Origin: Azospirillum sp. TSA2s
Lineage (GTDB): Bacteria > Pseudomonadota > Alphaproteobacteria > Azospirillales > Azospirillaceae
Length of the DNA: 64,000 nucleotides
Direction of reading: 5' to 3'
Assembly (NCBI RefSeq): GCF_004923315.1
Contig: NZ_CP039644.1
Location: 248,001 to 312,000 of the forward strand
In this document: one piece after another, positions 55,464-64,000 of the stretch
Layout of the letters: each line of letters begins with the position of its first letter
How positions within the stretch are numbered: position 1 is the first letter of the stretch
Notes under the pieces: model-generated
The model's database searches: none
The model's input: only the letters and a program-made list of their open reading frames with translations
What the model was told of the DNA's origin: nothing
Program-made: the position numbers and the translations under genes

Positions 55464-56485
55464 CGCTTCCAAACTTCCTTGTTGTCGCGCCACCAGTCCA
55501 CGGTCTGCCGGATTCCATCCTCGACGGAAATCTCCGGCATCCAACCGGTCAGGCGTTCGATCTTGGTGCAGTCGAGTCCGCGGAACGGAATGGTCGTCGG
55601 CGCCTCTCCCAGCTGCCGGAATGCGCGCGGCTGATGGCCGGCGGCGCGCAGGGCGCAGGTCATGATCTCTTCCACGGTCGTCGGGCGCCCGCTGCCGAGA
55701 TTGAAGGTTTCCCCCGCCGCCTCGTCGCAGACCAGGAGATGCAGGACGGCACGGGCGAAATCATCGGCATGGATGATGTCGCGGGCGACGTCCAGACTGC
55801 CCCAATATTCGAACGGATCCATATGGTCGACGGCCTTGCGCACCAGCGCCGCCACCACGTTGGAGTTCTCCGGATCGAAACGGGCGCGCGGGCCGTAGAC
55901 GTTGGCCGCCCGCACCACCACCGTCGCCATTCTGGTCTGGGTTTGCCAGAACCGGCACTGCTTCTCGATGTAGCGCTTGGCCCAGCCGACACCGAGATAG
56001 GCCGGGTGCGGATCGGCGTCCCAGGCCATCTGATCTTCGCGGATTAGTCCATCGAAGGGCTGATACGCCGAAGCCGACCCGATATAGACGACGCGACGCA
56101 CGCCGGCGTCATGAAGGGCCTCCAGCAGCAGGCTGTCCATGACCACGTTGTCGGTCACCTGGCGCCACGGCTCGCGCCGCGCCTGTGCCGCCCCGCCGGT
56201 TTCCGCGGCGGCCAGCACCGCCCAGTCGCAGCCGGCGACGGCCCTGCGGCAATCCTCGCGCCGGGTCAGGTCGGCGCCGACATGGGTGATGCGGGGAGAG
56301 GTGATGCCGGGCGGTGTGCTGCGTCCGATCCCGACAACCTCGACCTCCGGATCCGCAGCGAGCAGGGCGCGCACGATCGCCGTTCCGACCATGCCAGTGG
56401 CGCCGGCGACGAGCACGCGGCGGCCGGCCAGCCGGGTGAAGGGCAGGCGCGGGGCTGCGGCGGACTTACCGCTGAGGGTAGACAT
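55460..56485 (-). CDS. NAD-dependent epimerase/dehydratase-like SDR, VxxxK instead of YxxxK
   Basis: In this 341-residue extended SDR the nucleotide loop is VLVAGATGMVGTAIVRALLA (about 24-43). GSASAYQPFDGLIRED, VVVRAANVYGPRARFDPENS, YWGSLDVARDIIHADDFARA and GRPTTVEEIMTCALRAAG are typical of nucleotide-sugar enzymes. The catalytic dyad reads VGWAK (V166, K170): the Tyr is replaced while the Lys is kept. The start ATG at 56485 overlaps the dehydratase gene by 20 bp; a TTG at 56518 is less likely. It is the second gene of the leftward operon and resembles the SDR at 48778. Confidence 0.8.
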   Translation of the reverse strand: MSTLSGKSAAAPRLPFTRLAGRRVLVAGATGMVGTAIVRALLAADPEVEVVGIGRSTPPGITSPRITHVGADLTRREDCRRAVAGCDWAVLAAAETGGAAQARREPWRQVTDNVVMDSLLLEALHDAGVRRVVYIGSASAYQPFDGLIREDQMAWDADPHPAYLGVGWAKRYIEKQCRFWQTQTRMATVVVRAANVYGPRARFDPENSNVVAALVRKAVDHMDPFEYWGSLDVARDIIHADDFARAVLHLLVCDEAAGETFNLGSGRPTTVEEIMTCALRAAGHQPRAFRQLGEAPTTIPFRGLDCTKIERLTGWMPEISVEDGIRQTVDWWRDNKEVWKR

Positions 56486-57479
56486 GGCCGCCCGCGATCC
56501 GTTCACGCCAATATTCAAGCAGATCGGCCATGGTCTTTTCGAAGGGGATCTCGGGCTTCCATCCGGTGTGGCGGCTGAATTTTAGCGTATCCGGCACCTG
56601 GAGGTCGGCGTCCACCGGACGCATGCGCTGCGGATCCTGTTCGATGGTGATGTCGGTCCGGGTCGACAGCGACAGCAGATGGCGGAGCATGTCCCCCACG
56701 GTGCAGCTATAGCTGCCTCCGATGTTGTAATATTCGCCAGGAACGGGGTTGACGGTGACCAGCAGGTAATAGGCGCGCACAGCGTCGCGAACATCGGCCC
56801 AGGTGCGCATCGACGCCAGATTGCCGACCTTGATGACGGGGGGCAACCGGCCATGCTCGATCAGGGCGATCTGCTTGGCGAAAGTGGACTCCGCAAAGAC
56901 GTCTCCCCGGCGCGGTCCGGTGTGGGTGAACATGCGGGTGGTGACGGTCCTCATCCCATAGGCTTCACCGTAATAACGCCCGATCAGGTCCGTGCCGACC
57001 TTCGAGATCGCATAGGGGGAGGCGGGATGGAACGAACATTCCTCGTCGATGGGCAGTTTGTCCGCGGACACCCGTCCGAACACCTCCGACGAGGCGCAGA
57101 CATGGATAACGGGATCAATGCCCGCGGTCCGGCGAATGGCCTCGAGCAGGCGTGCGGTTCCGGTGATGTTGACGTCCAGCGTCTGCAACGGTGCCGAAAA
57201 GCTGGTCTTCGGATAGCTCTGGGCGGCCAAATGGAAGACGTAATCAGGACGCGACCGCTCGACCGCCTCGGCAAGGGAGGGGAAGTCGGTGAGGTCGCCG
57301 TCCAGCATGAAGACGCGGTCTCCCGCATCGATCCGCGGGATCAGATGGCGGATGTTGTCGAGCGGGCTGCGCCAGCGGCACATCCCGAAGATTTCCCAAT
57401 CGGTTTCTGCGAGCAGGTAATCGGCCAGATGAGAACCGACCATACCAGTAAACCCAGTAATGAGCGCCCGTTTAGCCAT
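56466..57479 (-). CDS. GDP-mannose 4,6-dehydratase-like nucleotide-sugar SDR
   Basis: In this 337-residue protein the NAD(P) loop is ALITGFTGMVGSHLADYLLA (about 5-24), with VFHLAAQSYPKTSFSAPLQT, HVCASSEVFGR, and an intact catalytic YAISK (Y156, K160). RMFTHTGPRRGDVFAESTFA and the end TLKFSRHTGWKPEIPFEKTM are those of the GDP-mannose 4,6-dehydratase/GDP-6-deoxy-lyxo-hexulose reductase group. It probably makes the 4-keto-6-deoxy intermediate for later enzymes. The ATG at 57479 follows AGGAAG. It is the first gene of the leftward operon. Confidence 0.88.
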   Translation of the reverse strand: MAKRALITGFTGMVGSHLADYLLAETDWEIFGMCRWRSPLDNIRHLIPRIDAGDRVFMLDGDLTDFPSLAEAVERSRPDYVFHLAAQSYPKTSFSAPLQTLDVNITGTARLLEAIRRTAGIDPVIHVCASSEVFGRVSADKLPIDEECSFHPASPYAISKVGTDLIGRYYGEAYGMRTVTTRMFTHTGPRRGDVFAESTFAKQIALIEHGRLPPVIKVGNLASMRTWADVRDAVRAYYLLVTVNPVPGEYYNIGGSYSCTVGDMLRHLLSLSTRTDITIEQDPQRMRPVDADLQVPDTLKFSRHTGWKPEIPFEKTMADLLEYWRERIAGGHVYPQR

Positions 57480-57721
57480 TATTCTTCCTGCCTGCGTTTC
57501 CCGTTCTGATGGGAAGACAGCTCCCGCGAAGGCCTGCAATCACATGGGTATACAATAGCTTCGGCGGCGGCAAGGCTTTCCATCAGGCTCGGCTGCATAC
57601 CCAAAGCCTCCCCGGCGGGAACCATTAAATTCACAAATTTTAACCACTTGGCGATAGGCTTCGCCGCCTTCGGCCTGCGATTCCCCAGCGCCCGATAACG
57701 CCCAATAACGATGGCTCCGCA
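57480..57721. promoter_or_regulatory. Divergent promoter region of the glycan locus
   Basis: This 242-bp gap is between the first genes of the leftward and rightward glycan operons and is AT-richer around 57545-57650 than the flanking genes. It must drive at least twelve genes in two directions. No recognisable operator or sigma-factor motif was identified. Confidence 0.5.
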
Positions 57722-60700
57722 ATGATCAGACAGGTTCATCGGATCGACGAAATTCCGGTCGATCGCCCCGTCCATATCTTCGGCGGAGGGCAGGGGGGGC
57801 GCATCGTTTTCGATGCGATGCGCAGGCAGGGCAGATGGACCGTCGCCGGCTTCATCGACAGCTTCCGCACCGAGCCGCTCGAAGGCTTGCCGGTGCTGTC
57901 GCCGGCGCAGGCCCTGGCGGAGGGCGCGGCCGACCGGACGGTGGTGATCGCCAGCCAGTTCTGGCCGGAAATCGCCGCCACACTGCGCGACGCAGGCTGC
58001 CGCCACATCTACAACGCCTATTCTGTCATCGCCGCCCGGCAGAAGGATGCCGTCCGCCCCGACCTGGCCGAAGCGCTCCGGTCCGCCACCGGCTATCATC
58101 CGCGGGAACTGGTCTCGTCGCTTCTCGCCAGCCCGCATTTCAAGCAGGGCGGCGGCTGGGCGGCGACGATGCTGGCGCTGGACGACTTTGCCCAGGGGGC
58201 GCCGCTCTATGTCGTCGGCACCCACCAGCGCGCCCGGCAGATCGCCATGCTGGCGACCCAGAGCGGCCGATCGGTCCTGGCCGGCTACATCGACCCGTCC
58301 GCGCCCAACGACGCTCCAGCCGTTGCGATGGGAAGCTGCGTTGTCTATCCGCTGCAGCGCTTCCTGACGGAGGCCGATCCATCCGCCGTGGTGGTCGATC
58401 CCATGCCCGGCGGCGCGACCTTGCACGCCGTCCTGCGGGACAGGGGCTTCCAGCGATGCTTCGACGCCAGTTCTCTCGCTCTGCCGACCGGGCGCCACGC
58501 TCCGGCTCCCGTCCTGCCTCCGGCGGAGCCGTTGCCGGACATGCCGCTGGTCTCGGTGGTGCTGGTCTGCCGGAACGCCGCGGCCATGGTGCGGCGTTCC
58601 ATCGAAAGCGTGCTGCGCCAAACCTATCCCAACATCGAATACATCATCCAGGACGGCGCCTCCACCGACAGTACGCAGGCCCTGATCGAGGAGTATCGCA
58701 GCCATCCGGACTGGAACGGACGCATCCATCTGGTTTCGGAGGTCGACGGAAACGCCGCCATCGGCCTGCTCCGCGGGTTGCGGCGTTGCCGCGGCGACAT
58801 CATCGCGACCTGCATGGCCGACGAGGAGCTGCTGCCCGACGCCATCGCCGAGGCGGTTCGCGCCTTCCGGCGCACGCCCGGCACCGGGGTCGTCACGGGA
58901 GACGCCTATACCACTGGTCGCGACGGCCGCTTCACCGGGGTCTTCACCGGCGGGCCGTTCAGCCTCGCGGGCTACCTGTTCGGCAGCTATTGCCCTTATT
59001 TCTCATCGACCTTCTTCTCGCGCCGCGCGCTTGAGGAGATCGGCCTGCACGAGGAAGACTGGAACCAGGACGTCGTCGAGTTCGAGCTGTGGATGCGTCT
59101 GGCGACCCGGCACACCATCACCCACCATCCGTTCCGCTTCTCCAAGTACGCGCTGTATCCGCAGCAGCTCAGCAACGTCGCGCGCCACATCCGCTTCCAT
59201 CTTTTCCGCCGCATCGAGGTGCTGTCCCATTTCTTCTCGCTGGACGGCTTCTTCGGCCCGGTGAAGAACCTCTATGGCTTCTGGGAGGAGTGCGTCGTCC
59301 GGCAATATGCGCTGTTCTACAACCACGCCCTGTCGGTGGGGGAGGATGTCGCGGAACTGGGAATTCCGCTGCGCCGGGACCAGGCCGTCCCCATCGACCT
59401 GCCGCCCGTCGGCGCCGAGATCCACAAGGAGATCGCCGCGCTCTACGAGATGCGTGGCCAGGTGGAGGAAGCCGTCCACATCCTCAGGGAGGCGCGCCCT
59501 GCGTTCGATGAAACCGCCGACTCCCTGGCCGTCCAGATCCTGTTGAAATCCCCCGCCGCGACCAACCGCGACCTTCTCGACGCCCAGCTCGACTGGGCCG
59601 ATCGCCATGTCCGCCGGCGCCCTCTGGATGAGCGGAAACTGCCGCCACTGAAACGGGGTCCCGACGGAAAGCGGATCAAGGTCGCCTATATCTGCCCGTT
59701 CGCGACCGCAAGCTACTTCCAGTTCCAGGTGGTCCCCTTCGTCCTCCATCACGATCCGGCGCAGTTCGAAATCTATTGCTACACGGCGGGGATCGAGCCG
59801 CCCGACCTCACGGCGGCCGGGGTCACCGTCCGTCTCGTCGATCACCTGACGGACGAGGAGTTCGTCGCCCTGCTGCGCCGCGACGGCATCGACGTGGCGT
59901 TGGAACTGACCGGCTTCAGCGCCGGCCACCGCTATCGGGCGATGGGTGCGCGCGTGGCGCCCGTGCAGATTTCCTACATCAACCATACGGGAACCTGCGG
60001 GGTCGACGCCTTCGACTATTGCATCGCCGACGCAAGGTCCGCCCCCTCCTGGCTCGACCCCCATTTCACCGAGCGCATCTACCGCATCGACGGCTGCTTC
60101 TTCTGCTTCGACTACCGGGGAACCGATGCGCCGCCGGCAGCCGCCCAGCCGCCCGTCCTCACATCGGGGCGGGTGACCTTCGGCTGTTTCGGCAGCGGTT
60201 CCAAGTTCAATGCCGACCTGATCGCCCTATGGTCCCGTCTGTTGCGGGCCGTGCCGCAGTCGCGCCTGCTGCTGCGCAACGCCAGCCTGTCCTGGATGGA
60301 CAACCGGCGCTTCCTGGCCGATCTTTTCGCCCGCAACGGCATCGGCCCCGACCGGCTGATGCTGGAAGCCGGGGGCGACCGGTTGGAAATCATGGCCGAT
60401 TACGCCCGCGTCGACATCAGTCTGGACAGCTTCCCCTATTGCGGCGGCAACACCATCGCCGAATCCCTCCATCAGGGGGTGCCGGTGGTCACGCTACGCG
60501 GCTCCACCTTCGCGTCCTGCTACGGATCGTCGATCCTGGAAGCGTCCGGCTGCGCGGATCTGGTCGCCGATACGCCGGACGATTACGTCCGGCTGGCGGC
60601 GGAACTCGCCGCGGCACCGGCACGGCTGGAGGCATACCGCATCCGCCTGCGTGACATGATGGTCGAGCACGGATTCAGCGATTCCAAACGCTTCGCCCGC

Positions 60701-60748
60701 AAGCTGGAGGCGGCCTACCGCGACATGCTGGGCAGGCTGCCGTCATGA
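57722..60748 (+). CDS. Multidomain glycosyltransferase: Rossmann module, GT2 and SPINDLY-like GT41
   Basis: In this 1008-residue protein, residues about 15-100 and 160-250 are two short Rossmann-like units (PVHIFGGGQGGRIVFDAMRR and PLYVVGTHQRARQIAMLATQ), like those before sugar acyltransferases. Residues about 275-510 are a GT2 domain (VSVVLVCRNAAAMVRRSIES, YIIQDGASTDSTQALIEEY). Residues about 645-1005 are a GT41/O-GlcNAc-transferase-like catalytic domain (RIKVAYICPFATASYFQFQ, VAPVQISYINHTGTCGVDAF, VTFGCFGSGSKFNADLIALW, ISLDSFPYCGGNTIAESLHQ, VVTLRGSTFASCYGSSIL). GT41 enzymes usually glycosylate proteins. It is the first gene of the rightward operon and overlaps cysC by 4 bp. No strong ribosome site is visible before the ATG. 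Confidence 0.88.
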   Translation: MIRQVHRIDEIPVDRPVHIFGGGQGGRIVFDAMRRQGRWTVAGFIDSFRTEPLEGLPVLSPAQALAEGAADRTVVIASQFWPEIAATLRDAGCRHIYNAYSVIAARQKDAVRPDLAEALRSATGYHPRELVSSLLASPHFKQGGGWAATMLALDDFAQGAPLYVVGTHQRARQIAMLATQSGRSVLAGYIDPSAPNDAPAVAMGSCVVYPLQRFLTEADPSAVVVDPMPGGATLHAVLRDRGFQRCFDASSLALPTGRHAPAPVLPPAEPLPDMPLVSVVLVCRNAAAMVRRSIESVLRQTYPNIEYIIQDGASTDSTQALIEEYRSHPDWNGRIHLVSEVDGNAAIGLLRGLRRCRGDIIATCMADEELLPDAIAEAVRAFRRTPGTGVVTGDAYTTGRDGRFTGVFTGGPFSLAGYLFGSYCPYFSSTFFSRRALEEIGLHEEDWNQDVVEFELWMRLATRHTITHHPFRFSKYALYPQQLSNVARHIRFHLFRRIEVLSHFFSLDGFFGPVKNLYGFWEECVVRQYALFYNHALSVGEDVAELGIPLRRDQAVPIDLPPVGAEIHKEIAALYEMRGQVEEAVHILREARPAFDETADSLAVQILLKSPAATNRDLLDAQLDWADRHVRRRPLDERKLPPLKRGPDGKRIKVAYICPFATASYFQFQVVPFVLHHDPAQFEIYCYTAGIEPPDLTAAGVTVRLVDHLTDEEFVALLRRDGIDVALELTGFSAGHRYRAMGARVAPVQISYINHTGTCGVDAFDYCIADARSAPSWLDPHFTERIYRIDGCFFCFDYRGTDAPPAAAQPPVLTSGRVTFGCFGSGSKFNADLIALWSRLLRAVPQSRLLLRNASLSWMDNRRFLADLFARNGIGPDRLMLEAGGDRLEIMADYARVDISLDSFPYCGGNTIAESLHQGVPVVTLRGSTFASCYGSSILEASGCADLVADTPDDYVRLAAELAAAPARLEAYRIRLRDMMVEHGFSDSKRFARKLEAAYRDMLGRLPS

Positions 60749-61329
60749 TGCCGTCAGTTGCCGATCCGGCGCCCGTCTTATGGATCACCGGCCTATCGGG
60801 GGCCGGCAAGACCACGGTTGCAGGCCTGCTGACCGAACGCCTGCGCCTGCGAGGCGGAAGCTGGGTGATGCTCGACGGTGACCGGATGCGGGCCATGCTG
60901 CCCTGGCCGGGTGGTTACGAGCGCGAAGAGCGGGAGAAGATCGCCTTCTATTACGGCCGGCTGTGCGCGGAAATCTCCGGCCAGGGCATCGGGGTGGTCT
61001 GCGCCACGGTGTCGATGTTCCACTCCGTCCGGCGATGCAACCGCGACACCATGCCGGGTTACCGGGAAATCTACCTGCGGGTTCCCATCGAGGAATTGCG
61101 CCGGCGGGATTCCAAGGGACTTTACGGCGCCTCGGACGCAGGCGGACTGGTCGGGGTCGACATCGCGGCGGAAATGCCGGAAGCACCCGACCTCGTCATC
61201 GAAAACCATGGCGGCCAGTCGCCGGAGGATGCGGTTTCCGTTATCCTGGCCGCGATGGAGAAGGATTTTCGCGGCCTCCGTTCCATTCGCCGAAGCGATC
61301 AGAACCCAGAACAATCAAAAGCGGAATGA
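60745..61329 (+). CDS. cysC: Adenylylsulfate kinase-like protein
   Basis: In this 194-residue protein the P-loop is GLSGAGKTT (16-24), followed by LDGDRMRAMLPWPGGYEREE, GIGVVCATVSMFHSVRRCNR and VPIEELRRRDSKGLYGASDA. This is the APS kinase order, although the usual FTDEDR reads YEREER and the [10 protein letters not shown] loop is RRDSKGLYGAS. It probably makes PAPS locally for the sulfotransferase two genes on; phosphorylation of another adenylylated or sugar substrate cannot be excluded. The start overlaps the upstream stop as ATGA. It is a second APS kinase besides the CysNC fusion at 4 kb. Confidence 0.8.
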   Translation: MMPSVADPAPVLWITGLSGAGKTTVAGLLTERLRLRGGSWVMLDGDRMRAMLPWPGGYEREEREKIAFYYGRLCAEISGQGIGVVCATVSMFHSVRRCNRDTMPGYREIYLRVPIEELRRRDSKGLYGASDAGGLVGVDIAAEMPEAPDLVIENHGGQSPEDAVSVILAAMEKDFRGLRSIRRSDQNPEQSKAE

Positions 61330-62090
61330 ACAACATGAAAGTTGAGTGGAACTATTCCTCCCTGGCCCGGCCTTATCTGAACCGCCCGGATTACGCGCCA
61401 CGCGGCATCGACCGGATGCTGGGGATCGCCGGTGTGACAGCGGGAGCCATGGCGTGCGACATTGGCGCCGGAGTCGGACATCTGACCATCCCGCTGCTGG
61501 AACGCGGGCTGACCGTCGATGCGGTCGAACCGAACGATGCCATGCGTGCATTGGGAGCGGAACGGACCGCCGGCTATCCGGCCGTGTCCTGGTATGAAGG
61601 CGTCGGCGAGGCGACCGGGCGGCCCGACCACGCCTTCGATCTGATCACCTTCGGCTCCTCCTTCAACGTCACCGACCGGCCGAAGGCCCTCAGCGAGACG
61701 GCCCGCATCGGCAAGGCTGAGGCCTGGTTCGCCTGCATGTGGAACCATCGCGACCTGGACGATCCGCTGCAGGTGGAGGTCGAGGCGCTGATCCGCAGCC
61801 ACATCCCGAATTACGATTATGGGGTGAGACGGGAAGACCAGACCGCCGTGATCGACCGGAGCGGGCTGTTTGGTGGCGTCACTCTGATCGAGGAGCCGGT
61901 CCGTCACCGCGTCACCGTGGAGGACTGGATCGACGCCTGGAGATCGCATGCCACACTGGCCCGTCAGGCCGGCGACCGGCACGGCGCGATCGTCGACGCC
62001 ATCGGCTCCCTGCTGCTCAACAGGGGGCTTTCCGAGATCAACGTTCCCTATACGACCCGCATCTGGATCGCTCCCCTGCGGACGGCGTGA
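61326..62090 (+). CDS. Class I SAM-dependent methyltransferase
   Basis: In this 254-residue protein motif I is MACDIGAGVGHLTIPLLERG, then VDAVEPNDAMRALGAER and FDLITFGSSFNVTDRPKALS, a ubiE/UbiG-type methyltransferase core. The C-terminal region ends SEINVPYTTRIWIAPLRTA, as in small-molecule methyltransferases. The start at 61326 (MNNMKVEWNY) overlaps the cysC stop as ATGA; ATG at 61335 is possible. It is co-transcribed with the glycosyltransferase and sulfation genes, so it probably methylates the same glycan or its precursor. Confidence 0.85.
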   Translation: MNNMKVEWNYSSLARPYLNRPDYAPRGIDRMLGIAGVTAGAMACDIGAGVGHLTIPLLERGLTVDAVEPNDAMRALGAERTAGYPAVSWYEGVGEATGRPDHAFDLITFGSSFNVTDRPKALSETARIGKAEAWFACMWNHRDLDDPLQVEVEALIRSHIPNYDYGVRREDQTAVIDRSGLFGGVTLIEEPVRHRVTVEDWIDAWRSHATLARQAGDRHGAIVDAIGSLLLNRGLSEINVPYTTRIWIAPLRTA

Positions 62091-62096
62091 ACGGCC

Positions 62097-64000
62097 ATGG
62101 ATACGGCCATGGATCAAGTGCAGAGGGCGGAGCCGGATTTTCTGGTCGAAGGCAGACGTCTGCTTCAGGCAGGGGGGCGACTGCCCGAGGCGATCCGGCA
62201 TCTTCGATGTGCCATCATCGATCGACCGGATTTGGCCGAGCCCTATCGCCATCATGGGACCGCCTTGCGGGCTTCGAATGATCATGGTGCCGCGGCCCGC
62301 TCCCTGGCGCATGCATGCGTGCTTGATCCCTCCGATCCGGAAGCTCAGGCCCAGATGGCGCGGCTGGCCGAAGCGGAAGGCCGTCTCGACGATGCGATCG
62401 CCGGGTTCGAGAGCATTCTCAAACGCGATCCGTCGCATTCCTACTCCTGGCTGACCCTATTCCGGGTCGCTCTGCTGGCCGACCGCCTTCCTGAATGGCG
62501 CGACTTTCATCTCGACTGGATGGAGAAGGCAGGCGGACAGGCCATTCCCCGTTTGCTGGCCGCCCGGCTGCACCGTCATTTCGGGGAAAGCCGGCGCGGA
62601 GAAGAGCTCTTGCGGGAAGGGGTTTCCCGCTATGGAGCGGTTCTGGCCTGGCTCGATCAGCTGGGGGTCTTCCAGGCGCTCGACGGCAGGATCGATCAGG
62701 CCGCGGAGAGCTTCTCGCAGGCTTGCGCCTCCGCTCCGGACGATGTGTCGATCCATCGCAACCGCGCGGCCCTTCTGCTGGCGACCGGACGGACGGAGCA
62801 GGCGCTTCAGCATCTCCGCACCCTGGCGCAGAGCGATGGAGCGAGGAGTGCCGCACCCGATGTCCGCGGCACTCTGCTTACCGATCTCAGCACCGCGCTA
62901 CGCCTCTCCCGGAGACCGATGGAAGCCGCGGAGGAGGCGGCACGGGCATGCCGGGCCGATCCGATGCAGGCCTCCGGCTTCATCGCCCTGGGATTGGCAC
63001 ACGCATCCCTCGGAAATTGGGCGGATGCGCTGACGGCCCTGCGGCAAGCCCATGTCCTGAATCCGGATCGGGCGGACCTCTCCTTGGCGCTGGAGGTCTG
63101 CCACCGCCTTATCCGCGATACGGGCGAAACCGCCGCAAAGGGAAAAGGCGATCAGGCATCCGGCATTCTGGAGGCCGTATTCGCACCCTCCCGACAGCCG
63201 ATGGACCTGATCTTTCCCGACCCGATCCTCGCCTCCCGCCGGCACCTGAATGCCTATGCCGACGCCGAGCGCCCTTCTGGAGTTTCTCTTAGCTCTGCCG
63301 GCGTGCAGGCGGAGGACGAGCGGGTCGTCACCCGTCCGCTTTTCTATTTCGGCCGCACATCGGCGGCGCAATCATCCCCCCTGTCGAATTTTCTGATCAC
63401 CTCCTGGGGGCATGCAGGCGCCATTTGGCTGGCGGCATCGATGAATCTCCATCCGGGCATGCTGGTGACCGTCGGCGCCGATCATCCTCTGGAGTGCTTC
63501 ACGTACTATGATGTCAACCGGAACTACCGGGCCATCGACCCTGCTTCTGCCCGGCAGATTCTACGGCATGGCGTCCATCCGGAAGGGCGTGTCTTTCTGC
63601 CTTCCGAGTTGCAGGCTCAGGCACCGGCCGCTGGCAGGGATCCCGCTCTCTTCCCCAGAATCGTTTTAGAGGAACTGACCGATCTGGCCGCCCTCGATCC
63701 GGCCGTCAAGGTGGTGGGTAACATTCACGGCCTGATGATCGGTCCTCTGTTCCAGTCCTTCCGTGCCGATCCCACCCTGTTCGACGGGCGGGCGGTCGCC
63801 GCGCTGGACCTGATCCGTCATCCCGTTCCGCGCACCGAATCGGCGATCCGCGCCACCATTCATTACCATTTGCCGGCACTCGCACCGGCGATCGACTCCT
63901 TCATCATGCAGAATTCAGTGCTGTGCCGGAAACTCGAGCGTGAATACGGAATCGATTTCTCCGAGCCGCGGGCGCGGGCGGCCCTGCACGTCTTCCGCCA
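62097..64000 (+). CDS. TPR protein with C-terminal sulfotransferase-like domain, 3' end outside the window
   Basis: 634 codons are visible, open to the window edge. Residues about 10-345 are TPR-like repeats (LPEAIRHLRCAIIDRPDLAE, GRLDDAIAGFESILKRDPSH, ALGLAHASLGNWADALTALR). Residues from about 410 resemble a sulfotransferase: LFYFGRTSAAQSSPLSNFLI, then SWGHAGAIWLAASMNLHPGM near 435-454 at the 5'-phosphosulfate-loop position, and ALDLIRHPVPRTESAIRATI near 565-585 at the 3'-phosphate-binding position. The Arg/Ser-Gly-Thr of the classic loop is replaced by GHAGAIW, so the assignment is moderately sure. The upstream APS kinase in the same operon supports PAPS use. The ATG at 62097 is 6 bp after the methyltransferase stop; ATG 62109 is an alternative. 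Confidence 0.7.
   Translation, partial: MDTAMDQVQRAEPDFLVEGRRLLQAGGRLPEAIRHLRCAIIDRPDLAEPYRHHGTALRASNDHGAAARSLAHACVLDPSDPEAQAQMARLAEAEGRLDDAIAGFESILKRDPSHSYSWLTLFRVALLADRLPEWRDFHLDWMEKAGGQAIPRLLAARLHRHFGESRRGEELLREGVSRYGAVLAWLDQLGVFQALDGRIDQAAESFSQACASAPDDVSIHRNRAALLLATGRTEQALQHLRTLAQSDGARSAAPDVRGTLLTDLSTALRLSRRPMEAAEEAARACRADPMQASGFIALGLAHASLGNWADALTALRQAHVLNPDRADLSLALEVCHRLIRDTGETAAKGKGDQASGILEAVFAPSRQPMDLIFPDPILASRRHLNAYADAERPSGVSLSSAGVQAEDERVVTRPLFYFGRTSAAQSSPLSNFLITSWGHAGAIWLAASMNLHPGMLVTVGADHPLECFTYYDVNRNYRAIDPASARQILRHGVHPEGRVFLPSELQAQAPAAGRDPALFPRIVLEELTDLAALDPAVKVVGNIHGLMIGPLFQSFRADPTLFDGRAVAALDLIRHPVPRTESAIRATIHYHLPALAPAIDSFIMQNSVLCRKLEREYGIDFSEPRARAALHVFR

Overview
The window is GC-rich, densely coded DNA from an alphaproteobacterium. 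The best fit is Azospirillum or a close relative in the Rhodospirillales. This is inferred from the base composition, the NodP/NodQ-type sulfate-activation genes, the LEPR-type giant adhesin, and the many TPR-linked glycan enzymes. No rRNA, tRNA, CRISPR array or replication origin was recognised.

Layout. 1-3.8 kb: methionine salvage genes (mtnA, cut by the window edge, divergent from mtnP) and a chemoreceptor. 3.9-8.0 kb: a minus-strand operon of sulfotransferase, cysD and cysNC that ends in a clear intrinsic terminator; it makes PAPS and uses it. 8.0-14.1 kb: a decayed mobile-element zone. It holds a frameshifted protein-repeat remnant, a 246-bp inverted-repeat element, a SpoVG-like gene cut by an IS21-family element (istA frameshifted, istB intact), an orphan IS21 end, an IS3-type transposase remnant, and two small membrane-protein genes. 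14.1-35.2 kb: a minus-strand surface-adhesin locus. A 4778-codon adhesin is followed by a TolC-like lipoprotein with a SPOR-like tail, a periplasmic adaptor, a second adaptor with a soluble N-terminal domain, and an M50 protease/HlyD fusion. No ABC transporter is encoded there.

36.3-42.0 kb: a plus-strand operon behind two identical-arm palindromes. It encodes a phage-tail-collar protein, a DUF6916-like protein, a GNAT acetyltransferase, an HrpB-like protein that has lost its helicase motifs, a TPR glycosyltransferase and a methyltransferase-like protein. 42.2-48.8 kb: a 17-kDa-antigen-like lipoprotein, a large HAD-domain protein, an aldo/keto reductase paired with a radical SAM protein, and a NUDIX hydrolase.

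48.8-64 kb: a glycan locus read outward from a 242-bp divergent promoter region at 57480-57721. Leftward there are eight tightly packed genes: a nucleotide-sugar dehydratase, two SDR epimerase-like proteins, a TylF-type methyltransferase, a transketolase split over two genes, a second methyltransferase and a TPR/GT61 glycosyltransferase. Rightward there are a GT2/GT41 fusion, an APS kinase, a methyltransferase and a TPR/sulfotransferase that runs off the window. The two arms together look able to build an unusual methylated, sulfated glycan on a surface polymer or protein. The window therefore contains two separate sulfation modules and a dedicated adhesin export locus, which suggests investment in cell-surface chemistry and attachment.
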